From the NCBI RefSeq assembly GCF_011777505.1, contig NZ_JAATJT010000001.1, positions 248,001-312,000 on the forward strand: 64,000 nt of DNA. Direction: 5' to 3'. This document shows positions 7,449 to 15,040 of the stretch, in pieces; position 1 is the first letter of the stretch; every line of letters begins with the position of its first letter. The notes beneath the pieces are model-generated. The model was not told the origin of the DNA, did no database searches, and saw only the letters and a list, made by a program, of their open reading frames with translations. A program made the position numbers and the translations under genes. This DNA is from Gaetbulibacter sp. S0825 (lineage in GTDB: Bacteria > Bacteroidota > Bacteroidia > Flavobacteriales > Flavobacteriaceae).

Positions 7449-8303
7449 TTACTTGATTTGGCTTGGTCTATATCCAAATTTTTTGGCAAAAGCATTGGAG
7501 AAAGAACTTAAACTATCGTAACCAACATGCCATGCAGCTTCTTGAACTGTAGCTTCTTGCTTTCTTATCAATTTATGAGCTATGGTTAGACGCTCATTTT
7601 GAAGATATTTAAAAACTGGTACACCAAATAGCTCTTTAAAATCTTTCTTCAATTTAAAAGTATTTAACCCTATTTCCTTTGAAAGCTCTGTTAAAGAAGG
7701 AGGATTATCTAAGTTTTCTGAAAGAATTGTTTTTGCTTTAATTAGTTTTTCACGTTCTGAAGTTTTAATTTTTTCAGTTTTCATTGTTGCAAGCTGACCG
7801 AAAAAATGAGAGAGTAATGCTGTAATTTGACTCCTAAAAAACATCATTTTAGTTTTTCCTTCATATTGAATATTGAAAATAGAATCAACAATCGTTTGCA
7901 TTTCAGGAGTCATATAAAATGCTGGTCCTTCTACATAATGATCAGAAGGATTTACTAATTGATTAAGCATTTCACTAAATAACTCACCTTCATCATTAGG
8001 CAGTGCTTCAATAGCACTAATAGATGTTGCAATTACCAAACATTCCAACTGTTTTGATGCTGAAACCGTATGTATAAACTCAACGTTATCGTCGGCATAA
8101 AATGACAGTGCTAGTCCTTTTGTATAACTAAACTCTTTCTGCTTATCGCCATATTTTACAGATAAATCTACATTACCAGAACCATAAAATGCTACTGCTA
8201 TAATGGGCTCATCAAAAAAACAAGAATCAATAGTTACTTTTTCTGCTTTGGCTTCCTCGACTAAAATTATAAAATCATTTATATTAATAACATCTCTAGT
8301 CAT
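7449..8303 (-). CDS. AraC-family transcriptional regulator
   Basis: A 284-residue protein. The last ~95 residues form the double helix-turn-helix: LTELSKEIGLNTFKLKKDF as the first and TVQEAAWHVGYDSLSSFSNA as the second, ending FGYRPSQIK. The N-terminal ~180 residues are a likely effector or dimerisation domain of unknown ligand. It lies 16 bp downstream of the 8320-8865 gene and is probably co-transcribed with it. The three family-I tandem repeat promoters at 1764, 2677 and 7383 are the best candidates for its regulon (inference from proximity and site geometry). Confidence 0.9.
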   Translation of the reverse strand: MTRDVININDFIILVEEAKAEKVTIDSCFFDEPIIAVAFYGSGNVDLSVKYGDKQKEFSYTKGLALSFYADDNVEFIHTVSASKQLECLVIATSISAIEALPNDEGELFSEMLNQLVNPSDHYVEGPAFYMTPEMQTIVDSIFNIQYEGKTKMMFFRSQITALLSHFFGQLATMKTEKIKTSEREKLIKAKTILSENLDNPPSLTELSKEIGLNTFKLKKDFKELFGVPVFKYLQNERLTIAHKLIRKQEATVQEAAWHVGYDSLSSFSNAFAKKFGYRPSQIK

Positions 8304-8319
8304 GATTCCTTTTTTTAAT

Positions 8320-8865
8320 TTATAATTTTCTTCTTTTTAATATAAACAAAGTAATCAAATAAATTAAGACAATAGCAAAAGGTATTGCTACAAATTTATA
8401 TTCTGGTAACATATACCAAAGCACTAGTATAACTATGGTTCTTAAGACTGCATGAAAAATTCCAACCCAATGCTTAATAATCCATGAAAAGGGAATCCAC
8501 ATGGTTCCTGTTAATATGCCAACAGTTAAAGGCAGTGATGAATAATCTAAAATAAAAAAAGGTATAGCAATTGAATAGATTAAAACAGATTGTAAAACTG
8601 TAAATAAAAACAACCTATCAAATACATTCTTTGGTTTATTTTTATCAATAAATCGTTCGCCAGTAAATTGTGAAATAAATATTGCTAGATAGGCAATACT
8701 TCCTGTTCCCAGAAATAAGACCCATACGGCCGTTCTTACAGGAAGAAAAAGTCCAGCTATTCCAACAATTAACCAAATAATTAAGCCCGCCAACGGTGTA
8801 GCAAGAAATGGCCTATTTGTGAATTCTATTCTTTGTTCTTCAAGTGTTCTATTAATGTGATCCAT
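8320..8865 (-). CDS. Membrane protein resembling DUF7010
   Basis: A 181-residue protein with five or six hydrophobic segments after a hydrophilic start (MDHINRTLEEQRIEF, then a run containing PLAGLIIWLIVGIAGL). It resembles the family now called DUF7010, of unknown function. It precedes the AraC gene by 16 bp, so regulator and membrane protein are probably made together. A -7 element lies at 8892-8899. Confidence 0.6.
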   Translation of the reverse strand: MDHINRTLEEQRIEFTNRPFLATPLAGLIIWLIVGIAGLFLPVRTAVWVLFLGTGSIAYLAIFISQFTGERFIDKNKPKNVFDRLFLFTVLQSVLIYSIAIPFFILDYSSLPLTVGILTGTMWIPFSWIIKHWVGIFHAVLRTIVILVLWYMLPEYKFVAIPFAIVLIYLITLFILKRRKL

Positions 8866-8891
8866 TTATTTTATCGTTTCTTCCTTAAATA

Positions 8892-8899
8892 CAAATGTA
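8892..8899 (-). promoter_or_regulatory. -7 promoter element for the 8865-7449 operon
   Basis: TACATTTG on the minus strand matches TAnnTTTG perfectly and lies 26 bp upstream of the ATG at 8865. I found no tandem or inverted repeat of the kinds seen at the neighbouring promoters, so this unit may be constitutive or otherwise regulated. Confidence 0.6.
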
Positions 8900-9010
8900 T
8901 TTTTTTTAACCTTACAAATTAAGTTTTCATTAAGTCAATGACTTTTTCAAAGGATGCCTAAACCTTCAGATTAATCTATAAGTCTACCCTTTTATTAAAA
9001 ATCTTCATAA

Positions 9011-9044
9011 AAAAAGACTAATCTATTTTGAGATTAGCCTTTTT
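9011..9044 (-). terminator. Rho-independent terminator after the thioredoxin gene
   Basis: Fourteen-base arms (9011-9024 and 9031-9044) pair with a single mismatch around a six-base loop, and the minus-strand transcript then runs into a T-rich tract. It lies 27 bp past the thioredoxin stop codon. Confidence 0.8.
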
Positions 9045-9070
9045 AAGGATTATCTAATTAAATCTATGAA

Positions 9071-9388
9071 TTAATCTAGTAAGGCGTCCAATTTTTCTCT
9101 CAAAACAGATTCGAGTTGCAAGCCATTCGTTCTATCAACTATTTTCGAGTTTTTTAGAAAGAATAATGCAGGAATACTTCGAACACCAAATTGAGCCGCC
9201 AATTCTCTGTTTTGATCAATATTTACTTTTTGCACTTCAACTTTTCCTTCGTACTCTTTAGATAGTTTATCTATAGTTGGTAATAGTGTCTGACAAGGCC
9301 CACACCAATCCGCGAAAAAATCTAAAAGTATTGGCTTATCTAGTGCTATTAATTGGCTGTAATCATCTTTGTTTTCAATAGTTTTCAT
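9071..9388 (-). CDS. Thioredoxin-family protein
   Basis: A 105-residue protein with the redox motif ADWCGPC (Cys29 and Cys32) and the cis-proline region FGVRSIPALFFLKN. No signal peptide, so it is cytoplasmic and reduces disulfides. It is distinct from the second thioredoxin at 35810-36127, which lies beside dnaE and looks like the housekeeping copy. This one lies behind a promoter with AraC-type repeats (9556-9621) shared with the isochorismatase gene, suggesting an inducible stress role. Confidence 0.9.
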   Translation of the reverse strand: MKTIENKDDYSQLIALDKPILLDFFADWCGPCQTLLPTIDKLSKEYEGKVEVQKVNIDQNRELAAQFGVRSIPALFFLKNSKIVDRTNGLQLESVLREKLDALLD

Positions 9389-9399
9389 ATTAATCCGTT

Positions 9400-9528
9400 T
9401 TAATTAAATTTAAATCGAGTGATGTAAGAATTACGTCGTCTACTATTCCATAAAAAACTTTTCGTGTTTGTCATCAAATCGAAGCTTGAAATACTTGATC
9501 TCTTTTTGTTTTGTTTTACTGTTTCCAT
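9400..9528 (-). CDS. Possible 42-residue basic small protein
   Basis: An ATG at 9528 opens a 42-codon frame that starts METVKQNKKRSSIS and ends at TAA 9400-9402, 11 bases before the thioredoxin start. It is rich in Lys/Arg and Ser with no membrane segment. It sits just downstream of the -7 element at 9556-9563, so it would be on the thioredoxin transcript. Nothing is recognised in it; it could be a leader peptide, a small gene or a chance frame. Confidence 0.3.
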   Translation of the reverse strand: METVKQNKKRSSISSFDLMTNTKSFLWNSRRRNSYITRFKFN

Positions 9529-9555
9529 AATATATATTGTTGTGTTATTATGAAG

Positions 9556-9621
9556 CAAAGATCTGAAGTTAAGCCTGTTAATTGCTAGGCAAGGTTTCCC
9601 TAGTCGTTGGCAATTTTTCCC
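9556..9621 (-). promoter_or_regulatory. Promoter with AraC-type tandem repeats, family II, site A
   Basis: Plus-strand repeats GGCAAGGTTTCCC (9588-9600) and GGCAATTTTTCCC (9609-9621) are direct repeats exactly 21 bp apart. On the minus strand GATCTTTG (9556-9563), a -7-like element, follows the proximal repeat after 24 bp. The 40-bp block 9582-9621 matches 12046-12085 at 33 of 40 positions, with identical distance to the -7 element. It lies between the AraC gene stop (9624) and the thioredoxin gene it would control. Confidence 0.75.
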
Positions 9622-9623
9622 AA

Positions 9624-10445
9624 CTACAAGTTTTCTTTGAATAAAGACGGAGATACGCCTTCTTGTTTTTTGAAAAAGCGACTAAATGCTTGAATATCTT
9701 CATAGCCAATTTCATATGCGATTTCTTGAATTTGCATATTGGTGTAGCGTAAACGGCGACGTGCCTCTAACATTTTGCGATCATGAATATATTGCAATGG
9801 AGTTTTTGAGCCTAGTTTAGAGAAAATATTCGATAAGGTTTTTGGTGATTTGTTTAATAATTCAGCATATTCAGCAACAGTATGTTTTGTTTTGAAATAC
9901 TGTTCAACCAAGAAGTTAAATTCTCTAACTATATCAGTTTCCATCTTTTCCTCTGGATATTGAAATTGGGCCTTAAATAAGCGTGTGCATAAAATTAAAT
10001 AACGTTTTAACATCATTTGTAACATATCAATTTGTAAGTTATCTTTAGATTGCATTTCTATACTAAACATAGTCCAAAGTGTCTCAAATTGAAGGTGATC
10101 CTTTTCTGGAATTGTTATTATTGGTAATTGTGATGCACCAAAAAATAATAATCCTTTACAGCCAACTTCAGTGTCATGATCGATGACACAATAAAATGGT
10201 CTGTTGAATCTTAAGAAACGTGTAGATTCTAAATGATTTACTGCCACCTTGTGAAACTCCGTAAGAAAAACTATTTGGTTTTTATTGAAAGTATATATCT
10301 TCCCATCTATAACCAGTTCATTGACATCACCTTGAAACCATAAAATTGTAAGACTCCCTTCAATAATTTCTGAAAACACAGTACATTCGTGTTTTTCAAG
10401 AGTCATAAACTGAAGGTATTCATTAGTGTTTCCTATAAATTTCAT
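9624..10445 (-). CDS. AraC-family transcriptional regulator
   Basis: A 273-residue protein with C-terminal AraC HTH domain (about 175-273): TVAEYAELLNKSPKTLSNIF as the first HTH and MQIQEIAYEIGYEDIQAFSRF as the second, ending EGVSPSLFKENL. The N-terminal region (FNKNQIVFLTEFHKV) resembles a cupin-like sensor. Monocistronic; ATG at 10445. Family-II tandem repeats occur immediately downstream (thioredoxin promoter) and at 12052-12085 (isochorismatase promoter), so it is their likely regulator by proximity. Confidence 0.88.
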   Translation of the reverse strand: MKFIGNTNEYLQFMTLEKHECTVFSEIIEGSLTILWFQGDVNELVIDGKIYTFNKNQIVFLTEFHKVAVNHLESTRFLRFNRPFYCVIDHDTEVGCKGLLFFGASQLPIITIPEKDHLQFETLWTMFSIEMQSKDNLQIDMLQMMLKRYLILCTRLFKAQFQYPEEKMETDIVREFNFLVEQYFKTKHTVAEYAELLNKSPKTLSNIFSKLGSKTPLQYIHDRKMLEARRRLRYTNMQIQEIAYEIGYEDIQAFSRFFKKQEGVSPSLFKENL

Positions 10446-10526
10446 AGTCGTAAACGCAAAAGCAATGATTTGTTATCAAATATTGTATGCCAAGATACTA
10501 AACTTTAGATGTAACTACAGAGCAAA

Positions 10527-10561
10527 AAAAAGCATCAACCATAAAATGATTGATACTTTTT
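10527..10561 (-). terminator. Terminator after the carboxymuconolactone-decarboxylase-like gene
   Basis: aaaaagcatcaa and ttgatacttttt pair with one G-U position around a short loop. Read on the minus strand the stem is followed by a T-run. It lies about 95 bp past the stop codon at 10657 and upstream of the AraC gene. Confidence 0.65.
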
Positions 10562-10656
10562 CGCTATTAATCAACACTTAAACTCTACAATATTTTAGAT
10601 AATTGTTAAATTTTCTTCCGTCATCTGTCTAGCTGTTCATAATAACATCTAGTTTG

Positions 10657-11232
10657 TTAATTAGGCTTCACCCATTTTCTACTTGAAAATGCTATATCTA
10701 CAGGAGTATCAAACACGTGGTTAAAATAATTACTCATTGTTTTTACACCAATTCCAGCAATCACACCTAAAATGTGATTTTCAGTATAACCAGCTGCAAA
10801 AAATGCCTCAATGTCTTCATGAGATGGATTTCCTCGTTTAGCAGTCATCACACGACTAAAAATACTTAGTGCTTTATACTTAGCATCCTCAATTTCGATA
10901 TTGTTTCTAATGGCATTGGTAACACTTATTGGTACTTTACTCATTTTATCTGCTACAAAACTATGAGCCGACATACAGTAATCACATTCATTTTCAAAAG
11001 CAATAGATAAGAAAATAATTTCTTGCTCTTGTGATGTAAATCCCGCATTCTCTCTAAAAGTTTTATAAGAATGGCTGTATGCATCAAAAAGTGCTGTATT
11101 GTTTGCCATAGTAGCATACATGTTAGGAATCATTCCCATTCCTTTTTTCGCAGCTTCTAAAATTTTAGCAGAAATAAAATCTGCAGTTTCTATGGTTTTT
11201 GGCTCTAAAGCCAGTTTTGAGATGTTACTCAT
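10657..11232 (-). CDS. Carboxymuconolactone decarboxylase / AhpD-like peroxidase family protein
   Basis: A 191-residue cytoplasmic protein with Cys83-x2-Cys86-x3-His90 (ECDYCMSAHS), the redox-active motif of AhpD-type members rather than of true decarboxylases. It probably reduces peroxides or acts as a thiol oxidoreductase. It starts 30 bp after the isochorismatase-like gene and is likely co-transcribed from the promoter at 12020. Its link with a thioredoxin under the same putative operator supports a thiol-redox role. Confidence 0.88.
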   Translation of the reverse strand: MSNISKLALEPKTIETADFISAKILEAAKKGMGMIPNMYATMANNTALFDAYSHSYKTFRENAGFTSQEQEIIFLSIAFENECDYCMSAHSFVADKMSKVPISVTNAIRNNIEIEDAKYKALSIFSRVMTAKRGNPSHEDIEAFFAAGYTENHILGVIAGIGVKTMSNYFNHVFDTPVDIAFSSRKWVKPN

Positions 11233-11262
11233 AATTTTTAATATTATGATTAATGATTTTTT

Positions 11263-11982
11263 TTACTTGTTCAATTTATCAGCTAGTTCTTTGGTGCTGT
11301 ATACATGACTTGCAATAAAACGGAAGTTTGTTTGTGCTGCAGCATTACCATCATGCCCAGGTATAATTGCTGACGCTGTAGCATCACCAACTACTGCTAC
11401 TTCAAAACCATCCTCGATAAGTTCTCTCATATGTGCTTCCACACATAAGTTACCAGACATACCTGCTAAAATGACTTTATCAATTTTTTGCTTTCTTAAT
11501 TGCAAGCTCAAATCATTTTGCTCTGGACCAAATACTTTATGAGGTCCAACAACGGTTACAAAATCTTTTTCGATGTACTTTTTGTAAGGCTCTAAAAAAT
11601 CGGCTCCTGAACCTTCAAAACCTTCTGTACTTAATTGGTCACCACGATCAAACATATTAATGTTGTGCATTAATTTTTCTAATGCGCCTTCAAATTTCCA
11701 ATTATGATCATGCTTGTAATAATAGTGAGGTGAGATAAATACTTTAATACCATTTTCCTCAGCTAGTTTAAAAAGCGTTTCTAAATTCTCTACAGTGTTA
11801 TTTGCTTTAACACTTTCACCAACCACTCCCCAAGTAACACCTTGTGGACTTAAGAAATCGTTTTGTGGATCTGTGATTACGATAGCTGTTACACCATCGA
11901 TATCAAATTCGTTGTCGGGAAGTTGTGCAAATGCATTTGTTATTCCCATAAGTATTGTTAATGTTACAATTACTCTTTTCAT
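11263..11982 (-). CDS. Secreted isochorismatase-fold cysteine hydrolase
   Basis: A 239-residue protein with a clear signal peptide (residues 1-19, NAFAQ cleavage region). The catalytic triad is visible: Asp38 (VITDPQNDF), a Lys near 149 (GPHKVFG) and Cys180 (AGMSGNLCVEAH). The family hydrolyses amides or vinyl ethers such as nicotinamide or isochorismate; an exported member is less usual, so it may act on an external amide. First gene of a probable two-gene operon with the AhpD-like gene, driven by the family-II AraC-type promoter. Confidence 0.88.
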   Translation of the reverse strand: MKRVIVTLTILMGITNAFAQLPDNEFDIDGVTAIVITDPQNDFLSPQGVTWGVVGESVKANNTVENLETLFKLAEENGIKVFISPHYYYKHDHNWKFEGALEKLMHNINMFDRGDQLSTEGFEGSGADFLEPYKKYIEKDFVTVVGPHKVFGPEQNDLSLQLRKQKIDKVILAGMSGNLCVEAHMRELIEDGFEVAVVGDATASAIIPGHDGNAAAQTNFRFIASHVYSTKELADKLNK

Positions 11983-12019
11983 GTGTTTATTTTTTATTGT
12001 TTATAAAATTTTGATACCG

Positions 12020-12085
12020 CAAAGATGAGATAAGAAAGAAATGATTTGCTAGGTAGAGTTTCCCGATGAGTTGGCAATTTTTCCC
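12020..12085 (-). promoter_or_regulatory. Promoter with AraC-type tandem repeats, family II, site B
   Basis: Plus-strand repeats GGTAGAGTTTCCC (12052-12064) and GGCAATTTTTCCC (12073-12085) are 21 bp apart. On the minus strand CATCTTTG (12020-12027) is the -7-like element, 24 bp from the proximal repeat as at site A. The ATG of the isochorismatase-like gene is at 11982. Confidence 0.75.
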
Positions 12086-12182
12086 TTAGTCAATTTTTAA
12101 ACAACTTATTAGCAAAACACTTGATTGACTCTTTAAAAAAATAGGAAATCGTTATTTTTGATATTAATTAAATTACCAAATA

Positions 12183-12860
12183 ATGAAAATAAAAGATTTG
12201 TTTTTATATACAAATAAATTTGAATCGGAAAAAAGATTTTATTCTGAAATCCTTGGATTTAAAATCCACAAAGAAACCATTGATAGTTTTACCTTAAAAA
12301 TTGGCTGGAGTAAATTAACGTTTATAAAATCTGATAAAGCTTATAAATATCATTACTGCTTTTTGATTCCTTCCAACAAATTAGAATCAGCTATGCAATG
12401 GATGGAAAAAAGAACTCGTGTAATAGATATAGAAAATGGCAGAAAAACACAGCGTTTTGAAACTTGGAATGCAGATTCATTTTACTTTTTTGATGCTAGC
12501 GGAAATATTGCAGAGTTTATTGTAAGACATGATTTAAAAAACCAATCTTTAAAATCTTTTAGTATAGAAGATGTTGTTTGTGTCAATGAAATCGGATTGC
12601 CAACAACATCAATTGAAACATCCAACACCTTTTTAGAAAAAGAATTAGATTCTTACTTTTGGAAAGGAGATAAATTAAACTTTGGAACTAACGGAACGCA
12701 AGAAGGTTTGTTCTTATTACCTAATTACAAAACTAGAACCAAGTGGTTTCCAACTAATTTGCGTGTAGAGCCATCTCCTTTTAAAGCCGTTATTGAAAGT
12801 AATAGTGTTTTATATGATTTTGAGTTTTTAAATGAAGATATTATAATTAAAAAGAAATAG
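12183..12860 (+). CDS. VOC (glyoxalase/bleomycin-resistance fold) protein
   Basis: A 225-residue protein. The N-terminal part starts MKIKDLFLYTNKFESEKRFYSEILGFKI, a typical beta-alpha-beta-beta-beta entry strand of the vicinal-oxygen-chelate fold, and SFYFFDASGNIAEFI carries the Asp-x-x-Gly-Asn-x-x-Glu pattern with a likely metal-ligand Glu. The C-terminal half looks like a degenerate second module. It may be a metal-dependent lyase or a binding protein; the substrate is unknown. A -7 element TATTTTTG lies at 12153-12160. The next gene (Crp/Fnr) starts 12 bp after its stop. Confidence 0.8.
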   Translation: MKIKDLFLYTNKFESEKRFYSEILGFKIHKETIDSFTLKIGWSKLTFIKSDKAYKYHYCFLIPSNKLESAMQWMEKRTRVIDIENGRKTQRFETWNADSFYFFDASGNIAEFIVRHDLKNQSLKSFSIEDVVCVNEIGLPTTSIETSNTFLEKELDSYFWKGDKLNFGTNGTQEGLFLLPNYKTRTKWFPTNLRVEPSPFKAVIESNSVLYDFEFLNEDIIIKKK

Positions 12861-12872
12861 TCTTTAGAACCT

Positions 12873-13463
12873 GTGGATAATACTCAACAACATATACAAT
12901 TACTTATTAATCACATCAATCAAGATGTATCTCTTGATGAGTATGCTATTAATAAACTATCTTCTTTTCTAGTATTCAATGAGCTGAACAAGAAAGAGTT
13001 TTTAATTAAGCCGGGAGAAACCGCTAATTCCATGAATTTTATTGTGCAAGGATGTATGCGTAGTTATTACTTAGATGAAAATGCACAAGAACACACCTTA
13101 CAATTAGGTATTGAGGAATGGTGGATTAATGACTTGTACAGTTATTTAAGTAGAAAACAATCTAGAATGTATGTGCAAGCCTTAGAAAAAACATTACTTA
13201 TACAACTACCAAGACTAGAATTAGAGAAACTTTACATTGAAGTTCCTGAAATCTCACATTTCTTTCGGATTAAAATACAAAATGCCTATGTGGCTGTTCA
13301 AGAACGTGTCATTGATAGTATGAGTGATGATGCCTACGAACGTTACGACAACTTCAGAAAAGCATATCGCGACATTGAACAACGTGTTCCACAATACATC
13401 ATTGCTTCTTACCTTGGAGTAACCCCAGAGTTCTTAAGTTATTTACGCAAAAAACACTCCTAA
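12873..13463 (+). CDS. Crp/Fnr-family transcriptional regulator
   Basis: A 196-residue protein with GTG as the only plausible start. Residues ~25-115 form a cyclic-nucleotide-binding-type beta-barrel (LIKPGETANSMNFIVQGCMRSYYLD) and the C-terminus is a winged HTH (QRVPQYIIASYLGVTPEFLSYLRKK). No [4Fe-4S] cysteine cluster, so it is not a classical oxygen-sensing FNR. It is co-transcribed with the VOC gene and is followed 9 bp later by a TTAAG-N4-CTTAA inverted repeat controlling the next operon, its likely target. Confidence 0.88.
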   Translation: MDNTQQHIQLLINHINQDVSLDEYAINKLSSFLVFNELNKKEFLIKPGETANSMNFIVQGCMRSYYLDENAQEHTLQLGIEEWWINDLYSYLSRKQSRMYVQALEKTLLIQLPRLELEKLYIEVPEISHFFRIKIQNAYVAVQERVIDSMSDDAYERYDNFRKAYRDIEQRVPQYIIASYLGVTPEFLSYLRKKHS

Positions 13464-13472
13464 AACCGGTTC

Positions 13473-13516
13473 TTAAGATACCTTAAGTTTTTTCTTTTAG
13501 CCACTATGTAGTTTTG
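13473..13516 (+). promoter_or_regulatory. Crp/Fnr-type operator TTAAG-N4-CTTAA with -7 element, site 1
   Basis: Perfect 5-4-5 inverted repeat TTAAG-ATAC-CTTAA (13473-13486), then 22 bp, then TAGTTTTG (13509-13516), a perfect TAnnTTTG. The repeat centre would fall near -41, the class II activator position of Crp/Fnr proteins. It is 24 bp upstream of the outer-membrane-like gene ATG. A second copy of the same 18-bp block (TTCTTAAGATACCTTAAG) is at 30773-30790 in the opposite orientation with identical spacing. Confidence 0.75.
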
Positions 13517-13539
13517 ACCCATAGAATAACAAATGGGTT

Positions 13540-14160
13540 ATGTTACGATTTATATATTTTTTATTTTTTATCACGTTTGGGTCTTTAACATCAAATGCCC
13601 AAAGTGTTAGTTTCTCTCCTGAAATAGTGATTGGAAATCGCTCTGCTGTGTATCAGCATTTTGTTGGATACAAATTTAATAACTCCTGGTCTATTAATAA
13701 TGTGTCCTTATTTGACACAGAATATATTAATAATAAAAACAACATGTTTTTTATAAGAAACATGTTGTCTTATAATCTTAACAAAAATTTTAAAGCCAAC
13801 GCTGCTATAGGACTTAAAAACCCTGGAGCATTTGCAACATTAACATCTCAATACCAATACAATACACCGAACTTTAAAATAAGTTATGCTATTGGCAGCA
13901 CCTATCAAAACGGATTTACCCTAGAGCAAACATTAATACTCAATTACACTCCTAAGCTAAGTAAAACCATTCAAGGCTATATAAACCTTTTTGCAGTGGT
14001 TAACACCAATTTAAAAGTGCTTGATAGAGGTATTCAACAACTACGCATAGGAATTAAAAAAGAAAAGCTCATAACAGGAATAGCTGCAAATCTAGATCAG
14101 TTTAATAAAGCAGAAAAAACACTAGAAAACTTCGGGGTATTTATAAAATATAACTTTTAA
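13540..14160 (+). CDS. Outer-membrane beta-barrel-like secreted protein
   Basis: A 206-residue protein with signal peptide (MLRFIYFLFFITFGSLTSNAQ). The remainder is alternating aromatic/polar strands such as SINNVSLFDTEYI and YAIGSTYQNGFTL, ending with an aromatic residue (KYNF), which fits a small outer-membrane barrel. No named family recognised. It leads the operon with DoxX, a YdcZ-like transporter, GNAT and a nitroreductase. A probable paralogue occupies the same position relative to DoxX at 22484-23128. Confidence 0.7.
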   Translation: MLRFIYFLFFITFGSLTSNAQSVSFSPEIVIGNRSAVYQHFVGYKFNNSWSINNVSLFDTEYINNKNNMFFIRNMLSYNLNKNFKANAAIGLKNPGAFATLTSQYQYNTPNFKISYAIGSTYQNGFTLEQTLILNYTPKLSKTIQGYINLFAVVNTNLKVLDRGIQQLRIGIKKEKLITGIAANLDQFNKAEKTLENFGVFIKYNF

Positions 14161-14172
14161 ACTTTACAAATT

Positions 14173-14574
14173 ATGAACACAAAACAACACATCGGATTAT
14201 TAGTATTAAGAGTAAGTATTGCATTTACGATGCTCATATATGGCATTAGCAAATTAACTTTTGGAATCGACTATATTAAAAATTTAGTCCATGAATATGG
14301 CCTGCCATCATTTATTAGCTATGGTGTATTTGTTGGTGAACTTATAGCACCATTACTCATTATTATAGGGTATAGAACCAGATTAGCAGCACTTGTTTTT
14401 GCAATAAATTGCTTTGTAGCGATTGTTATGGATAGGATTCCTGACCTGTTTAGTTTAAATGCACATGGTGGTTGGGCAATAGGTCTCATATTCATCTACA
14501 TGATGTTTGGCATAGCAATGTTTTTTATAGGTGGAGGCAAGTACGCTTTATCAACCAATAACAAATGGGATTAA
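14173..14574 (+). CDS. DoxX-family membrane protein
   Basis: A 133-residue, four-helix protein (about 8-28, 47-66, 72-92, 101-122) with the DoxX pattern LRVSIAFTMLIYGISKL and GELIAPLLIIIGYRTRLAA. DoxX proteins are inner-membrane partners of oxidoreductases and thiol/sulfur metabolism, although their biochemical role is not firmly known. It begins 12 bp after the outer-membrane-like gene. A second DoxX is at 22012-22461. Confidence 0.88.
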   Translation: MNTKQHIGLLVLRVSIAFTMLIYGISKLTFGIDYIKNLVHEYGLPSFISYGVFVGELIAPLLIIIGYRTRLAALVFAINCFVAIVMDRIPDLFSLNAHGGWAIGLIFIYMMFGIAMFFIGGGKYALSTNNKWD

Positions 14575-14584
14575 CACTGTAGCT

Positions 14585-15034
14585 ATGAGACTATTTTTTT
14601 TATCAGTATTAGGATTAGCAGGAGGCGTTTTTTTAGCGGTTCAAGCTGGATTTAACTCTCAATTGGGCAGCACTCTAAAACAACCTGTTCTTGCTGTGAT
14701 TGCAAGTTCAATTAGTAGTGTGCTATTTGGAAGCCTGCTTTTGCTAATTATAAGCAGAGATAGCATTCAAAACATTACAACAACCCAAGTACCATGGTAC
14801 TTATGGTTTATTGGCGGACTGTTTAGTGTTATCGGCATTGCTATTTATTTCTATAACATTCCAAAAATTGGAATTTCAAAAATGATAGCCCTTGGACTCT
14901 GTGGGCAGCTTTTATTTTCATTAATAGCAGGGAAATATGGATGGTTAAACTTACCTGTTGAACCTTTAACTACCAAAAGACTTGCAGGAACCATAGCGAT
15001 GGTAGCAGGTATTATACTCTTTAACATTAAATAA
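14585..15034 (+). CDS. YdcZ/DUF606-type DMT-superfamily transporter
   Basis: I place the start at ATG 14585 (MRLFFLSVLGLAGGVFLAVQ), giving 149 residues, because the longer frame from 14531 overlaps the DoxX gene by 44 bp and adds a non-membrane leader. Five hydrophobic helices with the pattern AGFNSQLGSTLKQPVLAVIASS fit the DUF606 half-size members of the drug/metabolite transporter superfamily, which work as dimers. The substrate is unknown. Confidence 0.82.
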   Translation: MRLFFLSVLGLAGGVFLAVQAGFNSQLGSTLKQPVLAVIASSISSVLFGSLLLLIISRDSIQNITTTQVPWYLWFIGGLFSVIGIAIYFYNIPKIGISKMIALGLCGQLLFSLIAGKYGWLNLPVEPLTTKRLAGTIAMVAGIILFNIK

Positions 15035-15040
15035 TTAACT

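Noticed and set aside
8892-8945. Operator of either class at the 8865 promoter
   Set aside because: At the expected distances from the -7 element there is neither a 5-4-5 inverted repeat nor a 21-bp-spaced direct repeat.
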